Shown here one piece after another: positions 54,524-63,675 of a stretch of 64,000 nucleotides of DNA. A program made the position numbers and the translations under genes. The stretch comes from JACVRW01 sp963819635 (GTDB lineage: Bacteria; Actinomycetota; Thermoleophilia; Solirubrobacterales; Thermoleophilaceae): assembly GCA_963819635.1 (NCBI GenBank), contig CAWFWX010000005.1, positions 62,001 through 126,000 of the forward strand. The letters are read 5' to 3'. Each line of letters starts with the position of its first letter. The first letter of the stretch is position 1. The notes below the pieces were generated by a model. It worked only from the letters and a program-made list of their open reading frames with translations, searched no databases and was not told the origin of the DNA.

Positions 54524-57047
54524 ATGAGCATTGATCAACTGACAGGCGGGAACGTCGAGCCGCGCGGGCTCGAGGAGGAGATGCGCTCCTCCTACCTCGA
54601 CTACGCCATGAGCGTGATCGTGGGCCGCGCGCTCCCGGACGTGCGCGACGGGCTCAAGCCGGTGCACCGCCGGATCCTCTACTCGATGTACGACTCCGGG
54701 CTCCAGCCCGGTCGCCCGCACCGCAAGTGCGCGAACGTCGTCGGCGGCGTCATGGGGAACTACCACCCCCACGGCGACTCGGCGATCTACGACGCGCTGG
54801 TCCGGCTCGGCCAGGACTTCGCGATGCGCTACCCGCTGATCGACCCGCAGGGCAACTTCGGCTCGATCGACAACGACTCGCCGGCGGCCATGCGGTACAC
54901 CGAGGCGCGCCTCTCACGGCTCGCCACGGAGATGCTCCGCGACATCGACGCGGACACCGTCGAGTTCGGCCCGAACTACGACGAGTCGCGTCAGGAGCCG
55001 CTCGTCCTCCCCGCGCGCTTCCCGAACCTGCTGGTCAACGGCTCGTCCGGGCATCGCCGTCGGGATGGCAACCAACATCCCGCCGCACAACCTGAACGAG
55101 GCGATCGACGCGGTCGTCGCCTACATCGACGACCCGCAGATCGACGTCAAGGGCCTGATGCAGCACATCAAGGGTCCCGACTTCCCGACCGGCGGCATCA
55201 TCGTCGGGCACGGCGGTATCCGCGACGCGTACGAGACCGGCCGCGGTCGCGTCATCGTCCGCGGGCGCGCCCACATCGAGCCGATGGAGCGCGGCAAGGA
55301 GCGCATCATCGTCACCGAGATGCCCTTCCAGGTCTACAAGGGCGACGGTCGCGGCGACGGCAGCGGCCTGATGCAGAAGATCGTCGAGCAGGTCCAGAAC
55401 GGCCGGCTGAAGGAGATCTCGGATCTCCGCGACGAGTCCGACAAGCAGGGGATCCGGCTCGTGATCGAGCTGAAGCGGGACGCGATCCCGAAGGTCGTTC
55501 TCAACAAGCTCTACAAGCACACGCAGCTCCAGACCACCTTCGGCGTGAACATGGTCGCGCTGGTGGACGGCGTTCCGCGCACGCTCGGCCTGCTGCCGAT
55601 CGTCAAGAACTACGTCGATCACCAGACCGACATCATCGTGCGCCGCACGAAGTACGAGCTGCGCGAGAAGGAGGCCCGCCTCCACATCCTCGAGGGCCTG
55701 CTCGTCGCGATCGAGAACATCGACGAGGTCATCGAGCTGATCCGCGGCTCGAGCGACCCGGACGTGGCCCGCGACGGCCTGATCGAGCGCTTCGAGCTCA
55801 CGCGCATCCAGGCCCAGGCGATCCTCGACCTGCGCCTCCAGCGCCTGACCGCGCTCCAGACCAACGAGATCAAGACCGAGCACGCCGACGTGGTCGAGCG
55901 CATCAAGTGGCTGCGCGACATCCTCGGCGACGAGTCCAAGGTCAGGGCGCTGATCCGCGAGGAGCTGCTCGAGATCCGCGACCGCTACGGCGACGACCGC
56001 CGCACGCAGATCACGCACTCCGAGGACGAGATCGACATCGAGGACCTGATCGCCGACCAGCAGATGGTCATCGCGATCACGCACTCCGGCTACATCAAGA
56101 CGCTCCCGCTCGCCACCTACCGCCAGCAGAAGCGCGGCGGGATCGGCGTGACCGGGATGGACATGAAGGACGAGGACTACATCGAGCACCTCTTCGTCAG
56201 CTCGACGCACGACTACCTCCTCTTCTTCACGAACCGCGGCAAGGTCTACCGCCAGAAGGTCTACGAGCTGCCCGAGGCGCAGCGCACGGCGAAGGGCCGC
56301 GCGCTCGTGAACCTGCTGCCCCTGCGCGAGGGCGAGCGCGTACAGGCGGTCCAGGCCACGCGCGACTTCAAGGAGGGCAAGTACCTCGTCTTCGCAACGC
56401 GCAAGGGCCAGATCAAGAAGACGGAGTTCCTCGCCTACAACACGCCGATCAAGGCCGACGGCATCATCGCCATCAAGGTGCGCGACGACGACGAGCTCGT
56501 GGCGGTGCGCCGCACGAGCGGCGACGACGACATCATCATGGTGTCGCGCTCCGGCCAGGCGGCGCGCTTCAACGAGGACCAGGTGCGGCCGATGGGCCGC
56601 GACACGGGCGGCGTGAAGGGCATGAACGTCTCACGCGGCGACAACCGCGTCCTCGCGATGGACGTGGTGCGCCCGGACACCGAGCTGCTGGTCGTGACCG
56701 AGAACGGCTACGGCAAGCGCACGGCGATCGAGGAGTACCCCGTCAAGGGCCGCGGCTCGATGGGCGTGAAGACGATCGGGCTGACCGAGAAGAAGGGCGG
56801 CCTCGCCGGCGCGCTGATCGTTCGCGAGCACCACGACCTGGTCTTCATCTCCCAGAACGGGATGGTGCAGCGCACCTCGGTCAAGGGCATCTCGAAGCAG
56901 GGCCGGCCCGCCCAGGGCGTGCGCGTGATGAACCTGCGCGAGGACGACACGGTGAGCGCCGTCGCGCTGGTCATGGAGAGCGCGGCCGACACCTCCGCCG
57001 AGGTCCAGGAGGAGCTCGACCAGCAGGAGGAGCTCGACCAGGAATAA
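54524..57047 (+). pseudogene. gyrA: DNA gyrase subunit A, frameshifted
   Basis: The subunit has the GyrA N-terminus MSIDQLTGGNVEPRGLEEEMRSSYLDYAMSVIVGRALPDVRDGLKPVHRRILYSMYDSGLQPGRPHRKCANVVGGVMGNYHPHGD and the catalytic tyrosine in SPAAMRYTEARLSRLATEML. The frame breaks at about 55045-55060 (GTCCGGGCATCGCC): before it NLLVNGSSG, after it IAVGMATNIPPHNLNEAID in the next frame, so a single extra G would explain it. The C-terminal beta-pinwheel repeats (TRKGQIKKTEF, SRSGQAARFNED, NGYGKRTAIEEYPVKGRGSMGVKT) run to an acidic tail, EELDQQEELDQE. An essential gene is unlikely to be truly broken, supporting sequencing error. Confidence 0.93.
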
Positions 57048-57048
57048 G

Positions 57049-57078
57049 AGAGGGGCGCCCCTGCCGGGACGCCCCTCT
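57049..57078. terminator. gyrA terminator hairpin
   Basis: AGAGGGGCG (57049-57057) and CGCCCCTCT (57070-57078) pair perfectly around a 12-base loop, starting just after the gyrA stop. This GC-rich stem terminates the rightward dnaA-gyrA operon. Confidence 0.8.
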
Positions 57079-57337
57079 GTAGTGCTTGCTGGACTCGATC
57101 GGCTGCTCTCCTGCGACCGGCGGGACCAACCCCGGTCAGATTCGCCGACGGTGCCACGGTTGGACTCCGCTCAGACGGGGCCCAGCTCCGGTCGTCTAGC
57201 GGCCGGACACCTCCAGGGTCCCAAGAAATCTGTCAGTCAAGCTCGGACCACCTCCTTTCCCTGGTCCGGCTATTGAAGCAGACCGGGTGGAAGGCAGCGC
57301 TGCGCACCGGGCACCGCCCGGTGCTTGCGCACGGCGG
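57079..57337. other. Convergent intergenic region with two further hairpins
   Basis: About 260 bases without a gene. CGGACCA (57244-57250) and TGGTCCG (57262-57268) pair around CCTCCTTTCCC. GCACCGGGC-ACC-GCCCGGTGC (57304-57324) is a perfect 9-bp stem that can terminate the leftward gene ending at 57338. Other short GC dyads occur. No RNA gene is recognised. Confidence 0.5.
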
Positions 57338-57772
57338 CTAAGGAGTCGTGGTCGTGTCGGTCGGCGACTGGCTCGATTGCTCGAGGTCGTCGAGGCGCGA
57401 CTCGACGTCGTCAAGCCGGTTGCCCAGCCGCTCGATGTCCGTCGAGGTCTGGTCCGCGCTCTTCTCGAGGTCCTTGATGCGGTTGTCGAGCTTCGACAGG
57501 TCGTCCGAGGTCGGGAGCTCGTCCACGCGCGACTCGAGCTGATCGATCCGATCGTTCAGCGCACGCTGCACTCGGCCCAGCTCGCCGGCGGCCTGCGTCT
57601 GCGCGGCATCGTCGTTCTTGTTCGCCTCGATCAGCGCGAAGACGCCGAGCGCGGTGGCCGCCACGGCCCAGACGGCCGCGACAGCGAGCCACCGGCGCGT
57701 AGTGCGCAGCTCGCCATAGGTCGCCGGCCTGTCGTCCTCGACGTATGGCGGAGGAGGAGGCTCCGCCGCCAT
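57338..57772 (-). CDS. Small membrane-anchored coiled-coil protein
   Basis: A 144-residue protein with a Pro-rich cytoplasmic N-terminus (MAAEPPPPPYVEDDRP), one transmembrane helix (WLAVAAVWAVAATALGVFALIEA, residues about 28-50) and a long heptad-like coiled coil (RALNDRIDQLESRVDELPTSDDLSKLDNRIKDLEKSADQTSTDIERLGNRLDDVESRLDDLEQSS) ending in a Thr run. I do not recognise a family. The coiled coil suggests multimerisation or a scaffold at the membrane. It is one base from the HNH gene. Confidence 0.6.
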   Translation of the reverse strand: MAAEPPPPPYVEDDRPATYGELRTTRRWLAVAAVWAVAATALGVFALIEANKNDDAAQTQAAGELGRVQRALNDRIDQLESRVDELPTSDDLSKLDNRIKDLEKSADQTSTDIERLGNRLDDVESRLDDLEQSSQSPTDTTTTP

Positions 57773-58392
57773 CAGGCGGCCACCACGAGGTACTGCTCCC
57801 AGGCGCTGGGGATCGTCGGCGCGGCGACGTGGATGAAGATCGCGGGGTTCGGCGCCTTGGGGGCGCGCGCCGGGACCATGTTGGCCTGCTTCGGAAGCCG
57901 GTCGCCCTTACGCCTGTTGCAGGGCGCGCAGCAGGTCACGATGTTCTCCCACGTGGACGGGCCGCCCTTCGAGCGCGGGATCACGTGGTCGACGGTGAGG
58001 TTCCCGCGCTCGTGACCGCAGTACTGGCAGGTCCAGCGGTCGCGCGCGAAGACGGCGCGGCGCGTGATCTTGCGGCGATGGGCGTCGCGCGGGATCCGCA
58101 CGTAGGTGAGGAGCCGGATCACGACGGGGCGGTCGAGCGTCAGGTTCTCCGAGTGGAGCGCCCAGTCGCCCTTCTCGAGAACCTCGGCGCGGTTCTTCAG
58201 GATCAGGACGGCCGCGCGCCGTACCGTGCAGACGTTGATCGGCTCGTACGACGCGTTCAGTACCAGTACCCGGCCGGGAGACGTCGCGCGCTGCGCAGGC
58301 CGGCCGGCCCCGGGCAGCGCGCGAACAGGGCCTGGTTCTACGTCACCCGGCTCGGTCGTGAAGGACACAGACACACTCGCCCGAACTGCCAC
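57772..58392 (-). CDS. HNH endonuclease family protein
   Basis: The core begins at GRVLVLNASYEPINVCTVRRAAVLILKNRAEVLEKGD and contains a zinc-supported HNH domain, FARDRWTCQYCGHERGNLTVDHVIPRSKGGPSTWENIVTCCAPCNRRKGDRLP (two CxxC pairs, DHVIPRS, N and H). It resembles widespread actinobacterial HNH proteins. The first 40 residues (MAVRASVSVSFTTEPGDVEP) look unlike the family; the real start may be an internal codon nearer GRVLVL. Cellular role unclear. Confidence 0.8.
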   Translation of the reverse strand: MAVRASVSVSFTTEPGDVEPGPVRALPGAGRPAQRATSPGRVLVLNASYEPINVCTVRRAAVLILKNRAEVLEKGDWALHSENLTLDRPVVIRLLTYVRIPRDAHRRKITRRAVFARDRWTCQYCGHERGNLTVDHVIPRSKGGPSTWENIVTCCAPCNRRKGDRLPKQANMVPARAPKAPNPAIFIHVAAPTIPSAWEQYLVVAA

Positions 58393-58399
58393 GGTTCGC

Positions 58400-59242
58400 T
58401 CAGTCTAGCCAGAGCGGCCGCCCGTAAGACCCGAGTACGCGGAGCTCGCCCACGTGCCGGCGGACCGCCTCGAGCGCCTCGTCGACCGAGGGCACGCCCT
58501 CCGCGCCCTCGAGGTCGACGAAGAAGAAGTAGTGCCCGAGCCCCGTGCGCCGGGGCCGCGATTCGATACGGGTGAGGTTCACGCCGCGGCCGGAGAACTC
58601 GGTGAGCACGTCCACGAGCCAGCCGGGCGACTGGTCGCCGCCGCCCCAGAACACGATCGATGTCTTGGCGCCCTGGCCGGCGTCGCCCACCTCGCCGGCG
58701 GGCGCGAGCCAGACGAACCGGGTGACGTTGTCGGGATGGTCCTCGACGTTCTCGGCGACGACGTGGCAGCCGTACATATCCGCGGCCAGGCGCGAGCCGA
58801 GTGCGACACTGGCGCCGTCCGAGCGGCACACGGTGAGGACCGCGTCGGCGGTCGAGGGGGCGTTCACGTGCTCGGCGTCGGGCAGGTGCTTGCGAAGGAA
58901 GCGCGCACACTGCGCGGTGGCCTGCGGATGCGAGACGACCCGCTCGACGGAGGCGAGCGAGATCTCCTCCCGGGCGACCACGCAGTGGTGGATCGGGTGG
59001 ACCACCTCCGCGGCGATCCGCACGCCGCCGGCCTCCACGGTGAGGGTGTCGAGCGTGACCGCGACGCTTCCCTCGAGCGCGTTCTCGATCGGCACGACCG
59101 CGCGCTCGACCTCTCCCTCCTGGACGGCCATCACCGCGTCGTAGATCGTCGGGTAGGGAATCGCCTCGACGTCCGGCGGAGCCGACGCGCGGAGCGCCTC
59201 CTCGCTGTGGGTCCCGGCGGGCCCCAGATACGCGACGCGCAT
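58400..59242 (-). CDS. pheA: Prephenate dehydratase
   Basis: The 280-residue enzyme converts prephenate to phenylpyruvate in phenylalanine synthesis. Motifs: RVAYLGPAGTHSEEAL, VVPIENALEGSVAVTLDTL, SHPQATAQCARFLRKHLP, and the regulatory ACT domain GGGDQSPGWLVDVLTEFSGRGVNLTRIESRPRRTGLGHYFFFVDLEG with the ESRP signature. Start ATG 59240-59242. The stop of the DUF4446 gene upstream overlaps its start by one base. Confidence 0.95.
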   Translation of the reverse strand: MRVAYLGPAGTHSEEALRASAPPDVEAIPYPTIYDAVMAVQEGEVERAVVPIENALEGSVAVTLDTLTVEAGGVRIAAEVVHPIHHCVVAREEISLASVERVVSHPQATAQCARFLRKHLPDAEHVNAPSTADAVLTVCRSDGASVALGSRLAADMYGCHVVAENVEDHPDNVTRFVWLAPAGEVGDAGQGAKTSIVFWGGGDQSPGWLVDVLTEFSGRGVNLTRIESRPRRTGLGHYFFFVDLEGAEGVPSVDEALEAVRRHVGELRVLGSYGRPLWLD

Positions 59243-59772
59243 CAGGCTTGGGCCGGGGTTCCTGCCATGGCAGCATCCACCGCCTGCTGCTCCTCGGGCG
59301 AGAGCTCGTACTCAGGGTTGCCCTCGCGCACCTGCTTCACGTACAGACGCGCCTGGTCGCGGTGCAGGATCGACGAGATCACGACCCCGGTGCGGCGCCC
59401 GTCGAGCAGTGCCACCGTGCTCGACTGCTGGCCGGACAGCTCGTTCATCGCGTCGTAGCGCACCACCGAGGTGTGGGAGATGCAGCCGTCCATCCGGTGC
59501 TCCGCGCCGCTCACCCTGGCCTCCAGCCCGGAGGCGACCTCCTCCACCCAGTCGCGGAGCTGCACGAACGCCTCCTGAAGCGACGCCGCGTGCGCGGCGA
59601 GGTCCGTGTCGGTGTCCCCGATGATGGTTCGCTGGGCGGCCCGCACGCGGCGCAGCTTCACGCTCAGCACGATCACCCAGAGCAGCGCCACCAAGCCGAC
59701 GCCCGCGGCCGCCAGCGCCACGATGCCCTCAGTCGAGTTCAGGTCGTCCACTGCGGCCAGGGTACCCAGCAA
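59242..59772 (-). CDS. DUF4446 family membrane protein
   Basis: The 176-residue protein has one N-terminal transmembrane helix (GIVALAAAGVGLVALLWVIVLSVKLRRVRAAQR) and the DUF4446 core: VVRYDAMNELSGQQSSTVALLDGRRTGVVISSILHRDQARLYVKQVREG. Function is unknown; the family is common in Gram-positives near the origin. A GTG at 59749-59751 is an alternative start that would shorten it by 7 residues. Confidence 0.82.
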   Translation of the reverse strand: MLGTLAAVDDLNSTEGIVALAAAGVGLVALLWVIVLSVKLRRVRAAQRTIIGDTDTDLAAHAASLQEAFVQLRDWVEEVASGLEARVSGAEHRMDGCISHTSVVRYDAMNELSGQQSSTVALLDGRRTGVVISSILHRDQARLYVKQVREGNPEYELSPEEQQAVDAAMAGTPAQA

Positions 59773-59774
59773 GC

Positions 59775-60767
59775 TCAGCGGGTGAAGATGACCGTGAAGT
59801 CGGCCTCGTTGTTGTCCGTGACCCCTTCGCCCGGCACCGGCTTCACCCGCACGGTGATGGGCACGTTCTGGCCCGTCGGCGGCTGCTCGGTGAGTGGAAT
59901 GGTCACGTTCTTGGCCTCACCGGCGGCGATCTCGTCGATCGTCTCCTCGGCCTTGATCGCGTCGCCGCCCGAACCCACGGTCACGGTCACCGTCACGTCG
60001 GTCTCGGTGCTTTCGCCCTGGTTGACCACCTGGACGTCGAACGCGGTGTCGCGGGTCAGCTGGACCGTCGCGGAGCCGCCGGGCGTGAGCGCGACCCCGC
60101 CGAGCGCGACGGTGCCGAGCCCGTTCCCGTGGAGCCCGGGCGTCGCGGTGCCGTCCGAGCCGCGGATGCCCCCGATCTGGTCGGCGACGAAGTCGGGCTG
60201 AAGCCAGTCGAGGTTGTCGACGAACGTGAGCGCCGCCGGCTTGGCCGGCTCCGCGTCGACGTCCTCCTTGGCCAGCGCATCGACGAGCACCGGCCTGAAG
60301 CGGCTCTTCAGCAGCACGTCGCTCGCGAGGAAGACCTGCATCATCTGCGCGATTCGCCCGGTGCTGCTGCGGCGCTCCTCCTGGGCGAGCGCGCCGGGCA
60401 GCTCGGCGGCCACGACGGACAGCGCGTCGCGGCGCAGCTCGAGGCTCTCCAGGAAGTAGCCCTGGGCCTCGTCGAGCTCCCCCGGGGGGTCGAGCGCTCG
60501 CGCGCGGTCCGCCAGCGTCGTCGAATCGGCCTTGAGCGTGTTGGCCTGGTTGATGCGGTCGACGGTCTGGTCCTCACCGGTCGGTGCGCTCAGGATGTCG
60601 AACAGCTGCCCGCTCTCCGCCTTCGAGAGATCCACCAGCTCGTTCGTGTCGCGCACGTAGTCCTCCATTGCCCGCTCCTTGCGGGCGTCGAGGCAGCCGC
60701 GAAACAGCAAAACGAGCAAAATGAAGAGCAGAACCGCGCCGCCGATGGCTATGGTGCGCCGAACCAT
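59775..60767 (-). CDS. Membrane-anchored protein with C-terminal CARDB-like domain
   Basis: The protein begins (at the first safe ATG) MVRRTIAIGGAVLLFILLVLLFRGCLDARKERAMEDYVRDTNELVDLSKAE: a transmembrane helix followed by an extracellular helical region, then a CARDB-like beta-sandwich (TAFDVQVVNQGESTETDVTVTVTVGSGG...NVPITVRVKPVPGEGVTDNNEADFTVIF). The open frame extends about 30 residues upstream (RLSFLDEPDEPARRPPRRPPRGP), which looks like a real Pro/Arg-rich cytoplasmic tail. An AGGAG near 60866-60870 on the coding strand supports a longer form with an atypical start, so the start is uncertain. It diverges from the kinase gene and may be its partner. Confidence 0.6.
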   Translation of the reverse strand: MVRRTIAIGGAVLLFILLVLLFRGCLDARKERAMEDYVRDTNELVDLSKAESGQLFDILSAPTGEDQTVDRINQANTLKADSTTLADRARALDPPGELDEAQGYFLESLELRRDALSVVAAELPGALAQEERRSSTGRIAQMMQVFLASDVLLKSRFRPVLVDALAKEDVDAEPAKPAALTFVDNLDWLQPDFVADQIGGIRGSDGTATPGLHGNGLGTVALGGVALTPGGSATVQLTRDTAFDVQVVNQGESTETDVTVTVTVGSGGDAIKAEETIDEIAAGEAKNVTIPLTEQPPTGQNVPITVRVKPVPGEGVTDNNEADFTVIFTR

Positions 60768-60953
60768 CAGCGTCTGACGGTCGGTCGAAGGACCGCGCGG
60801 CGGGCGGCGAGGCGGTCGACGTGCGGGCTCGTCCGGTTCGTCGAGGAAGGACAGGCGAATCGCTCCTAGCGCTGTGCGCGACTCCTGCGCGCGTCGGTGG
60901 GAGTATGAACGGGGGGCAGGACGCGCTCCCCCGAAACCGAACACGAAACTGGC

Positions 60954-62888
60954 ATGAGACGTTCCGAAACAGGCTTCAAGGATGAGCCCGGCACGCTGCC
61001 CCTGGGCGGCTCGGACCCTACACAACGTCTTCCGGGGTCTCCCGGGGCTCGGCTCATCCTCGGCCGCTACCGCATGGAGCGCCGGCTCGGCGCCGGAGGG
61101 TTCGGGGTCGTATGGCTCGCCTGGGACGAGAAGCTCGAGCGTGAGGTCGCGGTCAAGGTCATTCCGCGCGAGGGCGGTGCGGGAGAGCGGGTCGAGCGCG
61201 AGGCGCGCGCCGCCGCCCGGCTGAACCACCCGGGGATCGTCGCGATCTACGAGCTGGCCTCGGACGAACACGACGTGTACCTGGTCTCCGAGCTCGTTCG
61301 GGGCCGAACGCTCGCGGAGCTGAGCCAGGCGGGCGCGGTCTCCGACCGCGATGTCGCGCGCATCGGGATCGCCCTCTGCGAGGCCCTAGAGCACGCGCAG
61401 GCTCGTGGGGTGATCCACCGAGACGTGAAGCCGCAGAACGTGATGGTGCTGGCCGAGCCGGCAGCGGGGGCGGGGTTCGCGAAGCTCGCCGACTTCGGGG
61501 TGGCGCACGTTGCGTCTGGCGATCCGCTCACGCGCACCGGCGACATCGTCGGCACGCTCGCCTACATGGCGCCCGAGCAGGCCGAGGGCGCGCGCGTGAC
61601 GCCTGCATGCGACGTCTACTCGCTGGCGCTGACGCTGTACGAGGCCTGGACCGGCACGAACCCCGTCAAGGCGGCCGGCCCCGCGGCAACCGCGCGCCGC
61701 CTCGGCAGGCCGCTCCCGGCGCTCGGCAGCATGAGACGCGATCTTCCGCTCGAGCTCTGCGACGTGATCGACGAGGCGCTCGAGATCGATCCGGCCCTCC
61801 GCCCTCCGCCCTCCAGGCTGCGCGCCGAGCTGCGCGCGGTCGACTCCGAGCTGGCCGACGAGGGCGGCCTCGTGGAGCCGGCGACGCTGCGGCGGGTCGG
61901 CCTGCCGGAGACGACGGGCCGCTCGTTCTTCGGACGTAGGCGCTCGCGCGTCGCCCTCCCGGCAGGCGCCGGCGACCTCGAGGAAGCCGGCCACGCGGGC
62001 CCGCTGCCGGGCGTCTCGCCGCTCATCGGCGAGTACCCGCCGGCTGTGCCGGAGGAGCGCCCGCCCCTCCGCGTGCGAGACCGTGTCCTCGCCGGACTGG
62101 CGGCCGGCAGTCTGGTGCTGGCGTGCATCCTGGCGCTCGGGCCCGATCCCTCCTTCTCGCCGCTCGTCGCCGCCGGCCTGGCGGCCCTGGCGACGGCCGT
62201 CCTTCCGCGGATCGGCTGGCTCTTGAGCGTCATAGGGCTCTGCGTGTGGCTGGTGTCGCCCGACGCGGACCGTCAGGGGACGGCGCTGGTGATTGCCGCG
62301 GCGGCCGCGCCCGTGCCGTTCCTGCTCCCGCGCGCGGGGACGCTCTGGTCGGTGCCCGTGGTCGCGCCGCTCCTCGGCACGATCGCCCTGGGGCCCGCGT
62401 TCGTGGGCATCGCAGCTCTCGCGCCGACGCCGGCGCGCCGCGCCGGCCTTGCCGCGGCCGGCGTCTGGTGGCTGTTGATCGGCGAGGCGCTCACCGGCAA
62501 GGTGCTCCTGTTCGGATCGCCGGATGGCACGCTCCCGCGCGATCTCTGGGAGGGCTCAATCTCGGCTGCCGCCTCCGACGCGCTCGGGCCGCTCGTGACG
62601 ACCCCGGCGCTTGCGCCGGTGCTCGCCTGGGCCGCGGTCGCCGTGGCGCTCGCGCTCCTGATCCGAGGCCGCTGGCTGGCGATCGACATCCTGGGCGCGT
62701 CCCTATGCGCCGCGGGGCTGATCGCGGCGCACGTCGCGCTCGGCGACGCGCTGGCCGCCGACGTCGCGCTGGACCACGCCCGTGGGGGCGTGGCGGGCAG
62801 CGTCGCGGCGGCGCTGGTCGTGCTCCTGACAACCCATATGGCGGGCGCTCGCGAACCCTGGCGTGCACCGCGCATAACCACTGCATAG
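60954..62888 (+). CDS. Membrane Ser/Thr protein kinase (PknB-like)
   Basis: The 644-residue kinase has a glycine-rich loop LGAGGFGVVWLAWD, the ATP-binding Lys in VAVKVI (K68), HRDVKPQNVMV (catalytic D157), DFGVAH (180-182) and APEQ. The C-terminal half has several hydrophobic helices (VLAGLAAGSLVLACILALGPD, GWLLSVIGLCVWLVSPDADR, VAPLLGTIALGPAFVGIAAL), so it is a polytopic kinase without obvious PASTA repeats. It precedes fhaA and fhaB, which carry phosphopeptide-binding FHA domains, suggesting a phospho-signalling unit. Confidence 0.92.
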   Translation: MRRSETGFKDEPGTLPLGGSDPTQRLPGSPGARLILGRYRMERRLGAGGFGVVWLAWDEKLEREVAVKVIPREGGAGERVEREARAAARLNHPGIVAIYELASDEHDVYLVSELVRGRTLAELSQAGAVSDRDVARIGIALCEALEHAQARGVIHRDVKPQNVMVLAEPAAGAGFAKLADFGVAHVASGDPLTRTGDIVGTLAYMAPEQAEGARVTPACDVYSLALTLYEAWTGTNPVKAAGPAATARRLGRPLPALGSMRRDLPLELCDVIDEALEIDPALRPPPSRLRAELRAVDSELADEGGLVEPATLRRVGLPETTGRSFFGRRRSRVALPAGAGDLEEAGHAGPLPGVSPLIGEYPPAVPEERPPLRVRDRVLAGLAAGSLVLACILALGPDPSFSPLVAAGLAALATAVLPRIGWLLSVIGLCVWLVSPDADRQGTALVIAAAAAPVPFLLPRAGTLWSVPVVAPLLGTIALGPAFVGIAALAPTPARRAGLAAAGVWWLLIGEALTGKVLLFGSPDGTLPRDLWEGSISAAASDALGPLVTTPALAPVLAWAAVAVALALLIRGRWLAIDILGASLCAAGLIAAHVALGDALAADVALDHARGGVAGSVAAALVVLLTTHMAGAREPWRAPRITTA

Positions 62889-62907
62889 GACTACTCTCCG
62901 GGGCGGC

Positions 62908-63675
62908 ATGAGCATGTTGCGGAACCTCGAAGCGAAGCTCGGCGGCCTTGTGGAGGGCGCCTTCGGGCGTGCGTTCCGGACGAGCGTCCAGCCCGTCGAG
63001 CTCGCGCACAAGCTGGCGAAGGAGATGGAGGACAACCAGATGGCCTCCGTTTCGCGCGTGTACGTGCCGAACCACTACCGGGTCTTCCTCTCGCCAGAGG
63101 ACCGTGAGCAGTTCGCGAGCTACGAGCCCGCGCTCCGCAAGGAGCTGTCCGACTACCTGCTCGAGCACGCGCGCCAGGAGTCGTTTGCGCTGTCCACGCG
63201 GCCGCAGGTCGAGTTTCACACCGACGAGCGCCTCGACCTGGGCGAGTTCGGCATACAGGCGCAGCTCCTCGCGGAGCCCGAGGAGGAGGAGCAGGCCCCC
63301 GGCCCCGACGTCCCCGCGCCGTCGGCCGGTGACTTCGGGCACACGATGGTCTACTCGCCGAGCCGGGACGCCCGCCGGATCGAGCCTGAGCAGGGAAATC
63401 GCCAGGCGCTGCTCGTGGGCGAGGGCCGCCGCAACGTCCTGAGCGGCAGTCGGGTGGTGCTCGGCCGCAGCCGCGAGGCCGACATCGTCCTTCAGGACCC
63501 CAATGTCTCACGCCGGCACGCCGAGCTGCGCCGCGACGAGGGCGGTTGGCAGATCGTCGACCTCGGCTCCACGAATGGGATCAAGGTGAACGGGCGACGC
63601 GTGGACCACCAACCGCTCAGCCCCGGCGACCAGATCACCATCGGCGTGACGGACCTGACATACGAGCTCGACTAA
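62908..63675 (+). CDS. FhaA-like protein: DUF3662 plus FHA domain
   Basis: The 255-residue protein starts MSMLRNLEAKLGGLVEGAFGRAFRTSVQPVELAHKLAKEMEDNQMASVSRVYVPNHYRVFLS (DUF3662, FhaA N-domain) and has a C-terminal FHA domain with VVLGRSREADIVLQDPNVSRRHAELRRDEGGWQIVDLGSTNGIKVNGRRV, holding the conserved R, S, H and N residues. In Mycobacterium FhaA regulates peptidoglycan synthesis through phosphorylated MviN. It lies about 19 bases after the kinase and ends right before fhaB. Confidence 0.92.
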   Translation: MSMLRNLEAKLGGLVEGAFGRAFRTSVQPVELAHKLAKEMEDNQMASVSRVYVPNHYRVFLSPEDREQFASYEPALRKELSDYLLEHARQESFALSTRPQVEFHTDERLDLGEFGIQAQLLAEPEEEEQAPGPDVPAPSAGDFGHTMVYSPSRDARRIEPEQGNRQALLVGEGRRNVLSGSRVVLGRSREADIVLQDPNVSRRHAELRRDEGGWQIVDLGSTNGIKVNGRRVDHQPLSPGDQITIGVTDLTYELD

